Assembly: GCA_018830845.1 (NCBI GenBank)
Contig: JAHJRS010000039.1
Location: 1-10,891, forward strand
Direction: 5' to 3'
DNA length: 10,891 nt
Source: Nanobdellota archaeon
GTDB lineage: Archaea > Nanobdellota > Nanobdellia > Pacearchaeales > GW2011-AR1
This document shows, in pieces, positions 1 to 6,160 of the stretch. Under the pieces are notes generated by a model. That model did not search any database and had not been told where the DNA came from. It saw nothing but the letters and a program-made list of their open reading frames with translations. The position numbers and the translations under genes were made by a program. Every line of letters starts with the position of its first letter. Position 1 is the first letter of the stretch.

Positions 1-1
1 A

Positions 2-607
2 CCTTTGCAAAGACAATTTTTGATTCCCTTGGTTGTTGAAATAGAAAACCTTTATCCGGATTCAAAAGACATGCAGGCAAAGGTTGCGGTAAGCTTAGTT
101 CAGAATATTCCTTACAATGAGTCCCAGTTTGTGGACTTTTTTGGAAATGATATTAGAATTTCAAGGTACCCTTATCAGGTTCTTGGGGAACATCAGGGTT
201 CATGTGAAGGTAAGTCAGAACTTTTGGCATTTTTGTTAAAAGAAATGGGTTTTGGAGTTGTTTTATTTTACTATCCCGAAGAAGCCCATGAGGCAGTAGG
301 AATAAAGTGCCCCGTTGAAAGGAGTTATCTTAGGACCGGATATTGTTTTGTTGAGACAACGATGCCAAGCCCAATTTCTTACAGCGACGGATTTTATCTT
401 GGAATAGGCGGAATTTCCAAACTTTCTGAAAATCCCGAATTTGTAATGATAAGCAGGGGAATTTCACTTTCAAATAATCTTGAGGATTATGAAGATGCAA
501 AAGATTTGAAAAAATTGGTTAATGAAATAGAAAGTTCCGGGATGTTAAACGCTTTTGGCGAATCAAGATTTAACCAATTAAGAGAAAAATATAATTTAAG
601 CTACTGA
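2..607 (+). CDS. Transglutaminase-like domain protein, 5' truncated by window edge
   Basis: The reading frame is open to the left edge, so the N-terminus lies outside the window; the TTG at position 5 is not a convincing start. The visible ~200 residues carry a transglutaminase/papain-like core. The candidate nucleophile is the Cys in GSCEGKSELLAFLL (codon 203-205), and the candidate His is in EEAHEAVGIK (codon 287-289). A third acidic position is likely the Glu in YCFVETTMPS, where many members have Asp. In this superfamily the Cys-His-Asp/Glu triad performs proteolysis, transamidation or deamidation; the substrate cannot be told from sequence. No membrane segment is visible in this part, but a signal or anchor could lie upstream. 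It ends 2 nt before the stop of the convergent alanyl-tRNA synthetase gene, leaving no room for a separate terminator. The family call is fairly secure; the function is unknown. Confidence 0.75.
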   Translation, partial: PLQRQFLIPLVVEIENLYPDSKDMQAKVAVSLVQNIPYNESQFVDFFGNDIRISRYPYQVLGEHQGSCEGKSELLAFLLKEMGFGVVLFYYPEEAHEAVGIKCPVERSYLRTGYCFVETTMPSPISYSDGFYLGIGGISKLSENPEFVMISRGISLSNNLEDYEDAKDLKKLVNEIESSGMLNAFGESRFNQLREKYNLSY

Positions 608-609
608 TA

Positions 610-2373
610 TTATTTTAAAACCGCCTTTATTCTCCGGACCCCTGCAGATGAAGATTCTTCCTTTAAAATTTTGAATTTTCCAAGTTCTTCAAGTTTTTTT
701 ACATGAGGGCCTGTGCAGATTTCTTTACTTACAAATTTTTTAGGATTTTTTTCATCAAAAATTGTATAAACTGAGACAATTTCGGGGTATTTTGTTCCAA
801 ACTCGGACTGTGCGCCGGATTTTAGGGCAGTATCCAATTTCATTTCCTCTTTTTTAACTGAGAGATTTTTCTTTATTTTATCATTAATCCAATTTTCAAT
901 TTTCTTTTTTTCCTCTTCAGTTAATTTTCGGGGGAAGTTAAAGTCGAACCTAAGCCTATCCGAAGTTATATTTGAACCTTTTTGAGTAATTTTTTTATCA
1001 AGAATCTTCCTGAGTGCTTCATTTAACAGATGAGTTGTGGTATGCAATCGGGTTGTTTTCTTAGATTCATCAATAAGTCCCGACTTAAACTTTCCCGTGG
1101 ATGCGGTTCTTGAAAGTTCCTGATGTTTGGATAGCTCCTCGTGAAAAGATTTTTCATCAACATCAATTCCTTCTTCTCCTAATATTTCTTTGGTTATTTC
1201 AATAGGAAACCCATAAGATTGGTATAAAAGAAATGCTTTTTTGCCTGAGAATAAATTATTCCCGTGCACCAAATCGCTCTCCTTTTTTAGAATCTTCAAT
1301 CCTTTCTCAAGAGTTTTTTCAAATCTTTCTTCCTCTTTTTCAAACTCATCCAATATTCTTTTTTTATCAAATTTGTAATCAGAATAAATTTTGAATATAG
1401 GTTCAGCAATTTTTGAGGTAAAATTTTTCAAGTTCAAAGTTCTCCCATACCTCACCGCTCTTCTAATGAGTCTCCTTAAAACATACCCTCTTTCATTATT
1501 TGAAGGCATTACTCCATCTGAAATTATGAACACTGAGGCTTTTATGTGGTCGGCAATTATTCTCATTGGTTTCTCGTTCCCCCTATACTTTTTTTTGGAT
1601 AAGCCCTCAACTTTTTTAATTATCGGTTTCCACATTTTTGTTTCATAATTATCTTCAAACCCGTTAAGAATTGCAACTGTTCTTTCAACTCCCATTCCCG
1701 TGTCAATATTTTTTTGCTTTGCTTCAACGTAATTTCCGTTTTTTTCTTTATTATATTCCATAAAAACGTCATTCCAAATTTCAACCCAATTTTCATCATT
1801 TGGGTCAAAAATTTTTGGAGGAGACTTATTTTTTGCTTTCCAATAAAACATTTCTGTGTCCGGTCCGCACGGACCTGTTAAGCCCGCGGGTCCCCACCAA
1901 TTATTTTCTTTTAAAAGAAATGCAATTTTCTCTTTTGGAATTCCAAGTTCAAGCCATTTTTTTTCCGACTCAGAATCTTTTTTTGCGTCCTTGTTTCCTG
2001 CAAAAACACTTACGGCCAGTTTTTCTTTTGGTATCTTCAAGATTTTTGTTAAAAATTCAAATGAGTATTCAATTGCTTCATTTTTAGAGTAATCTCCCAA
2101 AGACCAGTTTCCGAGCATTTCAAAAAAAGTGTGATGAATGGTGTCCCCGACCTGATCAATGTCTCCTGTTCTTATGCATCTTTGAACTCCCACAATTCTT
2201 TCGCCAAGAGGATGTTTTTGTCCAATTAAAAATGGGACAAGAGGATGCATGCCTGCGGTCGTAAAGAGGACTGTGGGGTCGTTTTCAGGGATAAGTGAAG
2301 AGTTAGGAATAACCTTGTGCCCTTTTTTTTCAAAAAATTCAATGTATTTTTTTATTAATTCCTGCCTTTCCAT
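610..2373 (-). CDS. alaS: Alanyl-tRNA synthetase, short form without C-Ala domain
   Basis: Charges tRNA-Ala with alanine in the cytoplasm. The class II catalytic core is complete: DPTVLFTTAGM (residues 32-42), RTGDIDQVG followed by HHTFFEMLGNWSLGDY (about 68-95, motif 2 region), LTGPCGPDTEMFY (165-177) and DTGMGVERT (224-232, motif 3). The C-terminal part is the editing domain, which removes mischarged Ser/Gly, with its zinc ligands H444, H448 (HTTTH), C553 and H557 (CTGPH). The protein stops at 587 residues, just after SSSAGVRRI of the editing domain, whereas standard AlaRS is about 850-900 residues and continues into a DHHA1-containing C-Ala domain. The HHTFFEMLGNWSLGDY signature and short length are what I associate with bacterial/CPR enzymes rather than euryarchaeal AlaRS, which suggests lateral transfer (inference). 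A TATA-like TTTAAAAC lies 29 nt upstream of the ATG, so the gene has its own promoter although it follows two same-strand genes. Confidence 0.96.
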   Translation of the reverse strand: MERQELIKKYIEFFEKKGHKVIPNSSLIPENDPTVLFTTAGMHPLVPFLIGQKHPLGERIVGVQRCIRTGDIDQVGDTIHHTFFEMLGNWSLGDYSKNEAIEYSFEFLTKILKIPKEKLAVSVFAGNKDAKKDSESEKKWLELGIPKEKIAFLLKENNWWGPAGLTGPCGPDTEMFYWKAKNKSPPKIFDPNDENWVEIWNDVFMEYNKEKNGNYVEAKQKNIDTGMGVERTVAILNGFEDNYETKMWKPIIKKVEGLSKKKYRGNEKPMRIIADHIKASVFIISDGVMPSNNERGYVLRRLIRRAVRYGRTLNLKNFTSKIAEPIFKIYSDYKFDKKRILDEFEKEEERFEKTLEKGLKILKKESDLVHGNNLFSGKKAFLLYQSYGFPIEITKEILGEEGIDVDEKSFHEELSKHQELSRTASTGKFKSGLIDESKKTTRLHTTTHLLNEALRKILDKKITQKGSNITSDRLRFDFNFPRKLTEEEKKKIENWINDKIKKNLSVKKEEMKLDTALKSGAQSEFGTKYPEIVSVYTIFDEKNPKKFVSKEICTGPHVKKLEELGKFKILKEESSSAGVRRIKAVLK

Positions 2374-2394
2374 GCTTAACTAACATACAAGAAT

Positions 2395-2402
2395 GTTTTA
2401 AA
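2395..2402 (-). promoter_or_regulatory. TATA box of alaS
   Basis: On the minus strand TTTAAAAC begins 29 nt upstream of the alaS ATG (2373). This is the spacing expected for a leaderless archaeal transcript starting at or next to the start codon. Confidence 0.6.
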
Positions 2403-2428
2403 TTTTTGCGTTGGGAAAAAGTAGAGAA

Positions 2429-2830
2429 CTATTGACTTTGCAGCCTTGACAATTTTTCCTGTATTTCCATAAGTTGAGACTCAATATTCCCTCTTGTGAT
2501 GGGCTTTATTTTAAGTTCTTTTTTTTCAACTTCCTCCACTTTTGAAGGGGTTACTTTTTCTTTTAGGATTTCAGGAATATTGGGATGGGGGAATTCCCTT
2601 CTTATTTTGTCAATGTTGAGCTTAACTTCCTTGAGGAGTTTTGCTATTAAGAATTTTTTTCCAGATTCAAGGTTTCTCAACCGCCTGTAATTTGAAATAC
2701 TTCTTGAAATTTTTAGAAGGTTCAATTCTGAAGAAAGAATATCAACTTTTCCCCTTTTAGCTTCAGATTCTTCCAGCCTGATATGGATTGAACTTTCTTT
2801 TCTTTTTTTAGAATTCTTTTTCTTTTTCAT
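2429..2830 (-). CDS. Basic coiled-coil hypothetical protein (133 aa)
   Basis: I do not recognise an assigned function. The N-terminus is very basic (MKKKKNSKKRKESS). It is followed by a predominantly helical, heptad-like stretch (about residues 35-75, ILSSELNLLKISRSISNYRR), then FPHPNIPEILKE and a charged C-terminal helix ending LMEIQEKLSRLQSQ. No signal peptide, membrane span or enzyme motif is visible. The start is set by the upstream gene: TAATG makes the stop of that gene and the ATG of this one share one base, implying translational coupling and a common mRNA. Proteins of this look occur in DPANN genomes as far as I recall, but I cannot confirm this without a search. The two overlapping genes probably act together, perhaps as a coiled-coil complex; that is inference. 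Confidence 0.75.
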   Translation of the reverse strand: MKKKKNSKKRKESSIHIRLEESEAKRGKVDILSSELNLLKISRSISNYRRLRNLESGKKFLIAKLLKEVKLNIDKIRREFPHPNIPEILKEKVTPSKVEEVEKKELKIKPITRGNIESQLMEIQEKLSRLQSQ

Positions 2831-3423
2831 TATATCTTTGAAAAAATGTCTCTATCAATTTTTTCAACCTGAGACTTCATTTCTTGAATCTCTTTTTCCC
2901 AATTAATAAGTTCTTCTTCTTCTTTTTCCTTTATGCTCTTCGTGTGGCTCAGAAGGGTTTCTATCTCTTCAATTTTGTCTTTTGTTTCTTTGAATATTTT
3001 AAGGGATTCTTCAAATTTGTCTATTCTTACAAAAACAGGACCTGTCCGAGAATCTTCCATTCCCATTTCCCTTGTGGGAGAAATATTCCGCTTGGGCATT
3101 TGCGATTCGCGTCGTTCGGGCATTTCATAATTTGGCTTGGGTCTGTTTTTTTCAATTGGTCTTTGTAATGGCTCCGGTCTGGGTATTATTCCATCTTCAA
3201 AGTCATCCATCTCTTCCTCGTCTTCATCCCCCGAAACAGCATTCTTTATTGTTTCCTGTGAAAATCTATCTCCCATTTTGCTTGTAGGAAAACTCGGGAG
3301 TCTTGGAAAACCCTCGTCGGGGTCGTCTTCAATTTCAGGAAAGTGTGTTGGCAAACTTGGCAATTCCGGAAGTTTCGGAACTCCCATCTCTTTTTTTGAA
3401 TCCTTTTTTGAGAATAATCCCAT
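2830..3423 (-). CDS. Proline-rich/acidic N-terminus, coiled-coil C-terminus hypothetical protein (197 aa)
   Basis: No known function. Three regions are visible. Residues 1-60 are rich in Pro/Leu repeats (PKLPELPSLPTHFPEIEDD, FPRLPSFPT) after a short basic start MGLFSKKDSKK. Residues ~60-130 are a low-complexity acidic then Pro/Arg-rich linker (GDEDEEEMDDFEDG). Residues ~130-197 begin GPVFVRIDKFEESLKIFKE and form a long charged helix ending IDRDIFSKI, a likely coiled coil. There is no signal peptide or transmembrane helix. The linker is probably disordered, so the protein looks like a tethered scaffold or adaptor. It is the first gene of a minus-strand unit and overlaps the next gene by one base. 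Its upstream region is AT-rich, with several possible TATA boxes, and a GAGGTTGG sequence 5 nt before the ATG. My recollection that the C-terminal domain is conserved in DPANN archaea is not verifiable here. Confidence 0.8.
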   Translation of the reverse strand: MGLFSKKDSKKEMGVPKLPELPSLPTHFPEIEDDPDEGFPRLPSFPTSKMGDRFSQETIKNAVSGDEDEEEMDDFEDGIIPRPEPLQRPIEKNRPKPNYEMPERRESQMPKRNISPTREMGMEDSRTGPVFVRIDKFEESLKIFKETKDKIEEIETLLSHTKSIKEKEEEELINWEKEIQEMKSQVEKIDRDIFSKI

Positions 3424-3449
3424 TTAACCAACCTCTAAATATATATTGG

Positions 3450-3464
3450 GATATATACTTTAAA
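3450..3464 (-). promoter_or_regulatory. Promoter region of the coiled-coil gene pair
   Basis: On the minus strand this holds TTTAAAGT (first base 41 nt upstream of the ATG) running into TATATATC (34 nt upstream). If the distal box is used, the transcript would begin near 3435 with GAGGTTGG, a Shine-Dalgarno-like start. If the proximal box is used, the leader is only about 5 nt. This is the only unit in the window whose box is not at 27-31 nt. Confidence 0.4.
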
Positions 3465-3513
3465 AATGTTGTTCTTGGAGTTTTCACAAATTATTTAGTA
3501 GGTTTCTCTTTTT

Positions 3514-3530
3514 GATTCCAGCCGTGAATC
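3514..3530. repeat. Imperfect inverted repeat between divergent promoters
   Basis: GATTC and GAATC are separated by 7 nt. Pairing extends outward as T-rich against A-rich sequence with one G-T wobble. It lies just upstream of the TFE TATA box and could be an activator site or chance; evidence is weak. Confidence 0.25.
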
Positions 3531-3536
3531 GAAAGT

Positions 3537-3544
3537 TATTTTAA
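3537..3544 (+). promoter_or_regulatory. TATA box of the TFE gene
   Basis: TATTTTAA starts 30 nt upstream of the TFE ATG (3567) and is preceded by purine-rich CGAAAG, compatible with a BRE. The predicted transcript is leaderless. Confidence 0.5.
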
Positions 3545-3546
3545 GG

Positions 3547-3565
3547 GACTAATTTTTCATTAGTC
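3547..3565. promoter_or_regulatory. Candidate operator: perfect 7-bp inverted repeat before TFE
   Basis: GACTAAT and ATTAGTC are exact reverse complements separated by 5 nt (TTTTC). The repeat occupies the space between the TATA box and the ATG, ending 1 nt before the start codon. With a leaderless transcript it would cover roughly -20 to -2, where a bound protein would block the polymerase. It could also be chance in AT-rich DNA. Confidence 0.4.
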
Positions 3566-3566
3566 T

Positions 3567-4382
3567 ATGTTAAATAAATTACTTAATGAGGTTGTTCTTT
3601 CTATTGTAGGCAAGTCTGCGGAGGAAATAGTGGAGCCATTAAACAGCAATAAACATGTTAATGAATTTATTTTAGCAAAAAAATTGGAGATAACTATTAA
3701 TCAAACCAGAAACATTCTCTATAAAATTGCTGATTATGGGTTGGTTTCCTCAATTAGGAAGAAAGACAAAAAGAAAGGGTGGTATACTTACTACTGGAAA
3801 TTTGAAATTTTAAAGTGTCTTGAATATTTGAAAGAGCTCTGGACAAAAGAAAAGGAGAAAATTCAGAGCGAGGTTGAACTAAGAAAGTCAAAGATGTTTT
3901 ATGTTTGTGAATCTTGTGATTTGGAGTATGATGAAGATCAGGCTTTGTTAATGGATTTTACTTGTGATGAGTGTGGTAAAATATTTAGTGTTAAAAACAA
4001 TTCAAAGATGATAAAAGATTATGAGAAAGTTCTTTTAAAAATTGAAGATAAATTAAAGATTGTCGGGAGTGAAATTGAAAAGGAGCATGCAAAACTTGGA
4101 AAAAAGAGGGGAGCCGAGTTAAAAAAAGAAGAAAAGGAAAAGGAAATGAAGAAAGCCGAGAACAGAAGAAAGAGAAAAGCCGAAAAAGAAGCAAAAAAGA
4201 AAACTGAAAAAAAGGTTCAGAAGATTTCTGAGAAAAAATCAAAAAAGACAAAAAAAATTTCCAAGAAAAAACCATCGAAAGGAAAAACAAAATCCAAAAA
4301 AAAGCCTGTTCAAAAGAAAGTTAAGGCCAAAAAAAGTTCTCATAAAAAAGTGGTTAAGAAAAAAACAAAAAGAAAGAAATGA
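3567..4382 (+). CDS. tfe: Transcription factor E (TFE-alpha) with lysine-rich tail
   Basis: Archaeal homologue of the TFIIE alpha subunit, which helps RNA polymerase, TBP and TFB open promoter DNA. Residues 1-90 form the winged-helix domain (FILAKKLEITINQTRNILYK, LVSSIRKKDKKKGWYTYYW). A helical linker (~80-108) follows. A zinc ribbon has ligands C114, C117 and C133, C136 (CESC...CDEC), then a further helix to about residue 175. Typical archaeal TFE ends near there at roughly 170-190 residues. This one continues for about 95 residues of almost pure basic low-complexity sequence: by my count 37 of the last 71 residues are Lys, with Ser/Thr/Pro/Ala spacers as in histone H1-like tails. The tail probably binds nucleic acid (inference). 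The start ATG 3567 fits a TATA box 30 nt upstream. The gene diverges from the coiled-coil pair and ends at an 8-T run. Confidence 0.95.
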   Translation: MLNKLLNEVVLSIVGKSAEEIVEPLNSNKHVNEFILAKKLEITINQTRNILYKIADYGLVSSIRKKDKKKGWYTYYWKFEILKCLEYLKELWTKEKEKIQSEVELRKSKMFYVCESCDLEYDEDQALLMDFTCDECGKIFSVKNNSKMIKDYEKVLLKIEDKLKIVGSEIEKEHAKLGKKRGAELKKEEKEKEMKKAENRRKRKAEKEAKKKTEKKVQKISEKKSKKTKKISKKKPSKGKTKSKKKPVQKKVKAKKSSHKKVVKKKTKRKK

Positions 4383-4390
4383 TTTTTTTT
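4383..4390 (+). terminator. Poly-T terminator after TFE
   Basis: Eight consecutive T residues immediately follow the TGA stop, with no hairpin. U-tracts alone terminate archaeal RNA polymerase, so this is a plausible terminator before the rhomboid promoter. Confidence 0.5.
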
Positions 4391-4397
4391 CTTAAGA

Positions 4398-4405
4398 TTT
4401 AAATA
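4398..4405 (+). promoter_or_regulatory. TATA box of the rhomboid-SpoIIM unit
   Basis: TTTAAATA starts 30 nt upstream of ATG 4428. This is a near-consensus archaeal TATA box at leaderless spacing. Confidence 0.65.
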
Positions 4406-4427
4406 ACCTTCCTTCTTACGAAATGTA

Positions 4428-5273
4428 ATGGTTTATTATAATTTCACCCCTAAGAAAAAAGGATTTTTTGAGAGAATTAGTCTTACCACCCGTCTGATAA
4501 TTTTAAATGTTCTTTTATTTATTGTTTTTTATTCTCTGATTTCGGCGGGAATTTTATCTTTTGAGGATGTTGCTTTGACTCCTCTAGTTGTTTTATCCGG
4601 AAGTTCTCTTTGGACTTTTATTTCCAGCATGTTCATGCATTCCGGAATAACTCATCTTCTTTTCAATATGATTTCACTTTTTTTTATTGGAACTTTGCTT
4701 GAAAGAATTATTGGAAGAAAAAGATACTTTTGGTTTTATATGATTTCAGGAATTTTTGCGGGTTTAATTTTTGTGCTTCTTTCAGGATTCTTTGGTGGAA
4801 GTTCTCTGGGTGCAAAACTTTTTGGAGACCCGGGAGTTTTGGGGGTAGGCGCTTCCGGGGCAATATTTGGTCTTGTGGGGGTTCTTTCAGTCTTGATTCC
4901 AAATAAAAAAATAAGTCTTATTGCAGGACCCCTCATTGCAATAATTTTCAGTTCATTCCTGTCAAATGCATTTCCGGGATCTGCGTTTGTCGGATTTTTG
5001 GAGATAATTTTTACAATTTACATCTTTGCATCTATCTTTGCAATTTTTTCATTTAACCCAAGGATGTACAAAATTTCCCTTCCTCTTGAAATGCCCTTTT
5101 GGTTGATTCCTTTAATTGCAATAATTCCCCTAGTTGTGATAGGGTTATTTGTGGACCTTCCTATTGGGAATTCTGCACACTTTGGGGGGCTTTTAGTTGG
5201 ATTGATTTATGGTTTTTATTTAAAAAAGAAATACCCTCAGAAAGTGAGAAAGATATCGAGTTGGTTTAGTTAA
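4428..5273 (+). CDS. Rhomboid family intramembrane serine protease
   Basis: A multi-pass membrane protease that cleaves transmembrane segments of other membrane proteins. The catalytic dyad is visible: Ser143 in GVGASGAIFG (GxSG motif) and His251 in NSAHFGGLLVG. The oxyanion-helping HxxxN is in HSGITHLLFN (H76, N80), preceded by WTFISSMFMH. Hydrophobic helices lie at about 22-42, 60-90, 100-120, 138-158, 162-180, 185-208, 222-243 and 250-266, so there is probably one helix beyond the six-helix core. The N-terminus is cytosolic-looking (KKKGFFER) and the C-terminus basic. All catalytic residues are present, so it should be active. The substrate is unknown. It is followed after one base by the SpoIIM-family gene, which suggests co-expression and shared membrane function. 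Confidence 0.93.
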   Translation: MVYYNFTPKKKGFFERISLTTRLIILNVLLFIVFYSLISAGILSFEDVALTPLVVLSGSSLWTFISSMFMHSGITHLLFNMISLFFIGTLLERIIGRKRYFWFYMISGIFAGLIFVLLSGFFGGSSLGAKLFGDPGVLGVGASGAIFGLVGVLSVLIPNKKISLIAGPLIAIIFSSFLSNAFPGSAFVGFLEIIFTIYIFASIFAIFSFNPRMYKISLPLEMPFWLIPLIAIIPLVVIGLFVDLPIGNSAHFGGLLVGLIYGFYLKKKYPQKVRKISSWFS

Positions 5274-5274
5274 G

Positions 5275-5886
5275 ATGAAAAAAAAAGATTTTAAAAAAGA
5301 GAAGCTTTCTGTTTTTTTTGAGAAGCAGTATAAGGCTTCATGGAAATATGTAAGGGAGTCGAAAAATTTTATTTATTCAATTATCCTGCTTTTTTTTGTT
5401 TTTGCCGTTATAGGGTTTTTTGTTCCGGTTCCGGAAAGTATTCAGGTTCAAATTTTAGAATATTTTGAGAGTATTGTTGCACAAACTCAGGGGCTTTCCT
5501 GGCTGGAACTTATCTCTTTTTTGCTTAACAACAATGCCGTTTCTGGGTTCTTTGTTCTCTTTTCGGGATTTGCACTTGGAATTTTTCCTATTTTTTCGAC
5601 CATAATTAATGGTTTTATTCTGGGATTTGCCTCCAGTTTTGCAGTTTCAAACGGCGGGATTTTTTCGCTTTGGAAGATTCTGCCTCACGGGATTTTTGAG
5701 CTTCCCGCAATCTTTATTTCATTTGGTCTTGGCCTAAAATTTTCAACCTTTATTTTTAAAAAGAATAAATGGGAAGCATTCAAACTTTTCCTTGAAAAAT
5801 CCATCTTGGCTTATGTTTTTATAATCCTGCCCCTTCTTGTAATTGCTGCAATTATCGAGGGGACATTAATTTTTTTTAGGTTTTAA
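5275..5886 (+). CDS. Stage II sporulation protein M (SpoIIM/DUF95) family membrane protein
   Basis: A polytopic membrane protein of 203 residues. It has a basic N-terminus (MKKKDFKKEK), then hydrophobic segments at about 32-50, 92-112, 113-130, 142-155 and 175-200. The family signature WKILPHGIFELPAIFIS is present at about residues 132-148. In Bacillus SpoIIM acts in engulfment with a peptidoglycan hydrolase complex. Archaeal members are widespread but their role is not established, so no sporulation function is implied. The ATG is separated from the rhomboid stop by one G and has no clear Shine-Dalgarno motif, so it is read from the rhomboid transcript. Its TAA overlaps the TAA of the convergent 63-aa gene within TTAA at 5883-5886. 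Confidence 0.88.
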   Translation: MKKKDFKKEKLSVFFEKQYKASWKYVRESKNFIYSIILLFFVFAVIGFFVPVPESIQVQILEYFESIVAQTQGLSWLELISFLLNNNAVSGFFVLFSGFALGIFPIFSTIINGFILGFASSFAVSNGGIFSLWKILPHGIFELPAIFISFGLGLKFSTFIFKKNKWEAFKLFLEKSILAYVFIILPLLVIAAIIEGTLIFFRF

Positions 5887-6074
5887 TTTCTCAATTCAAT
5901 AATTCCCATCACAACAAGTATCAATCCCATCAGAATTACCAAAAGAGTTATTCCCCCTTTCAGAAATTCCCACGCTGCAACTCCCAATGATGCAAGAGCC
6001 ATTCCCGGCATAATCAAGTAAAGTGGAACAACAATTAAAATTAACCCAATAATTATCTTTAACCCCTTGTTCAT
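5883..6074 (-). CDS. Small two-helix membrane protein (63 aa)
   Basis: The frame can be extended upstream to 6227, but the added residues would run through the divergent deoxyhypusine synthase promoter and into its coding region. The internal ATG at 6074 has a TATA-like TTTTTAAA 29 nt upstream, so 63 residues is the likely product. After MNKGLK it has a first membrane segment (about 7-32, IIIGLILIVVPLYLIMPGM), a short loop (AAWEFLKG) and a second segment (about 42-58, ITLLVILMGLILVVMGII), ending ELRN. No function is recognised; tiny proteins of this shape are common in archaea. Its stop overlaps that of the SpoIIM gene by convergent TAA codons. Confidence 0.7.
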   Translation of the reverse strand: MNKGLKIIIGLILIVVPLYLIMPGMALASLGVAAWEFLKGGITLLVILMGLILVVMGIIELRN

Positions 6075-6095
6075 AAAGTAGTCAGGCAAATTGAT

Positions 6096-6103
6096 TTTAA
6101 AAA
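6096..6103 (-). promoter_or_regulatory. TATA box of the 63-aa membrane protein gene
   Basis: Minus-strand TTTTTAAA starts 29 nt upstream of ATG 6074, supporting the short form of the gene. Confidence 0.45.
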
Positions 6104-6130
6104 TATTTCGGGTTTTTTGAGAGGGAATAA

Positions 6131-6138
6131 TTTTAAAA
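6131..6138 (+). promoter_or_regulatory. TATA box of deoxyhypusine synthase
   Basis: TTTTAAAA begins 30 nt upstream of ATG 6161, the same leaderless geometry as its neighbours. It is separated by about 30 nt from the divergent TATA box. Confidence 0.55.
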
Positions 6139-6160
6139 ACACCCCCCTTTTTGTTTTTGA

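Noticed and set aside
1391-2092. Plus-strand open frames inside alaS (1391-1648, 1800-2087, 1856-2092)
   Set aside because: These are shadows of a well-conserved synthetase on the other strand, with no promoter or family motif.
2884-3515. Plus-strand frames opposite the coiled-coil gene
   Set aside because: Phe/Ser-rich translations are the mirror of Lys/Glu-rich coding on the minus strand; no promoter or motif supports them.
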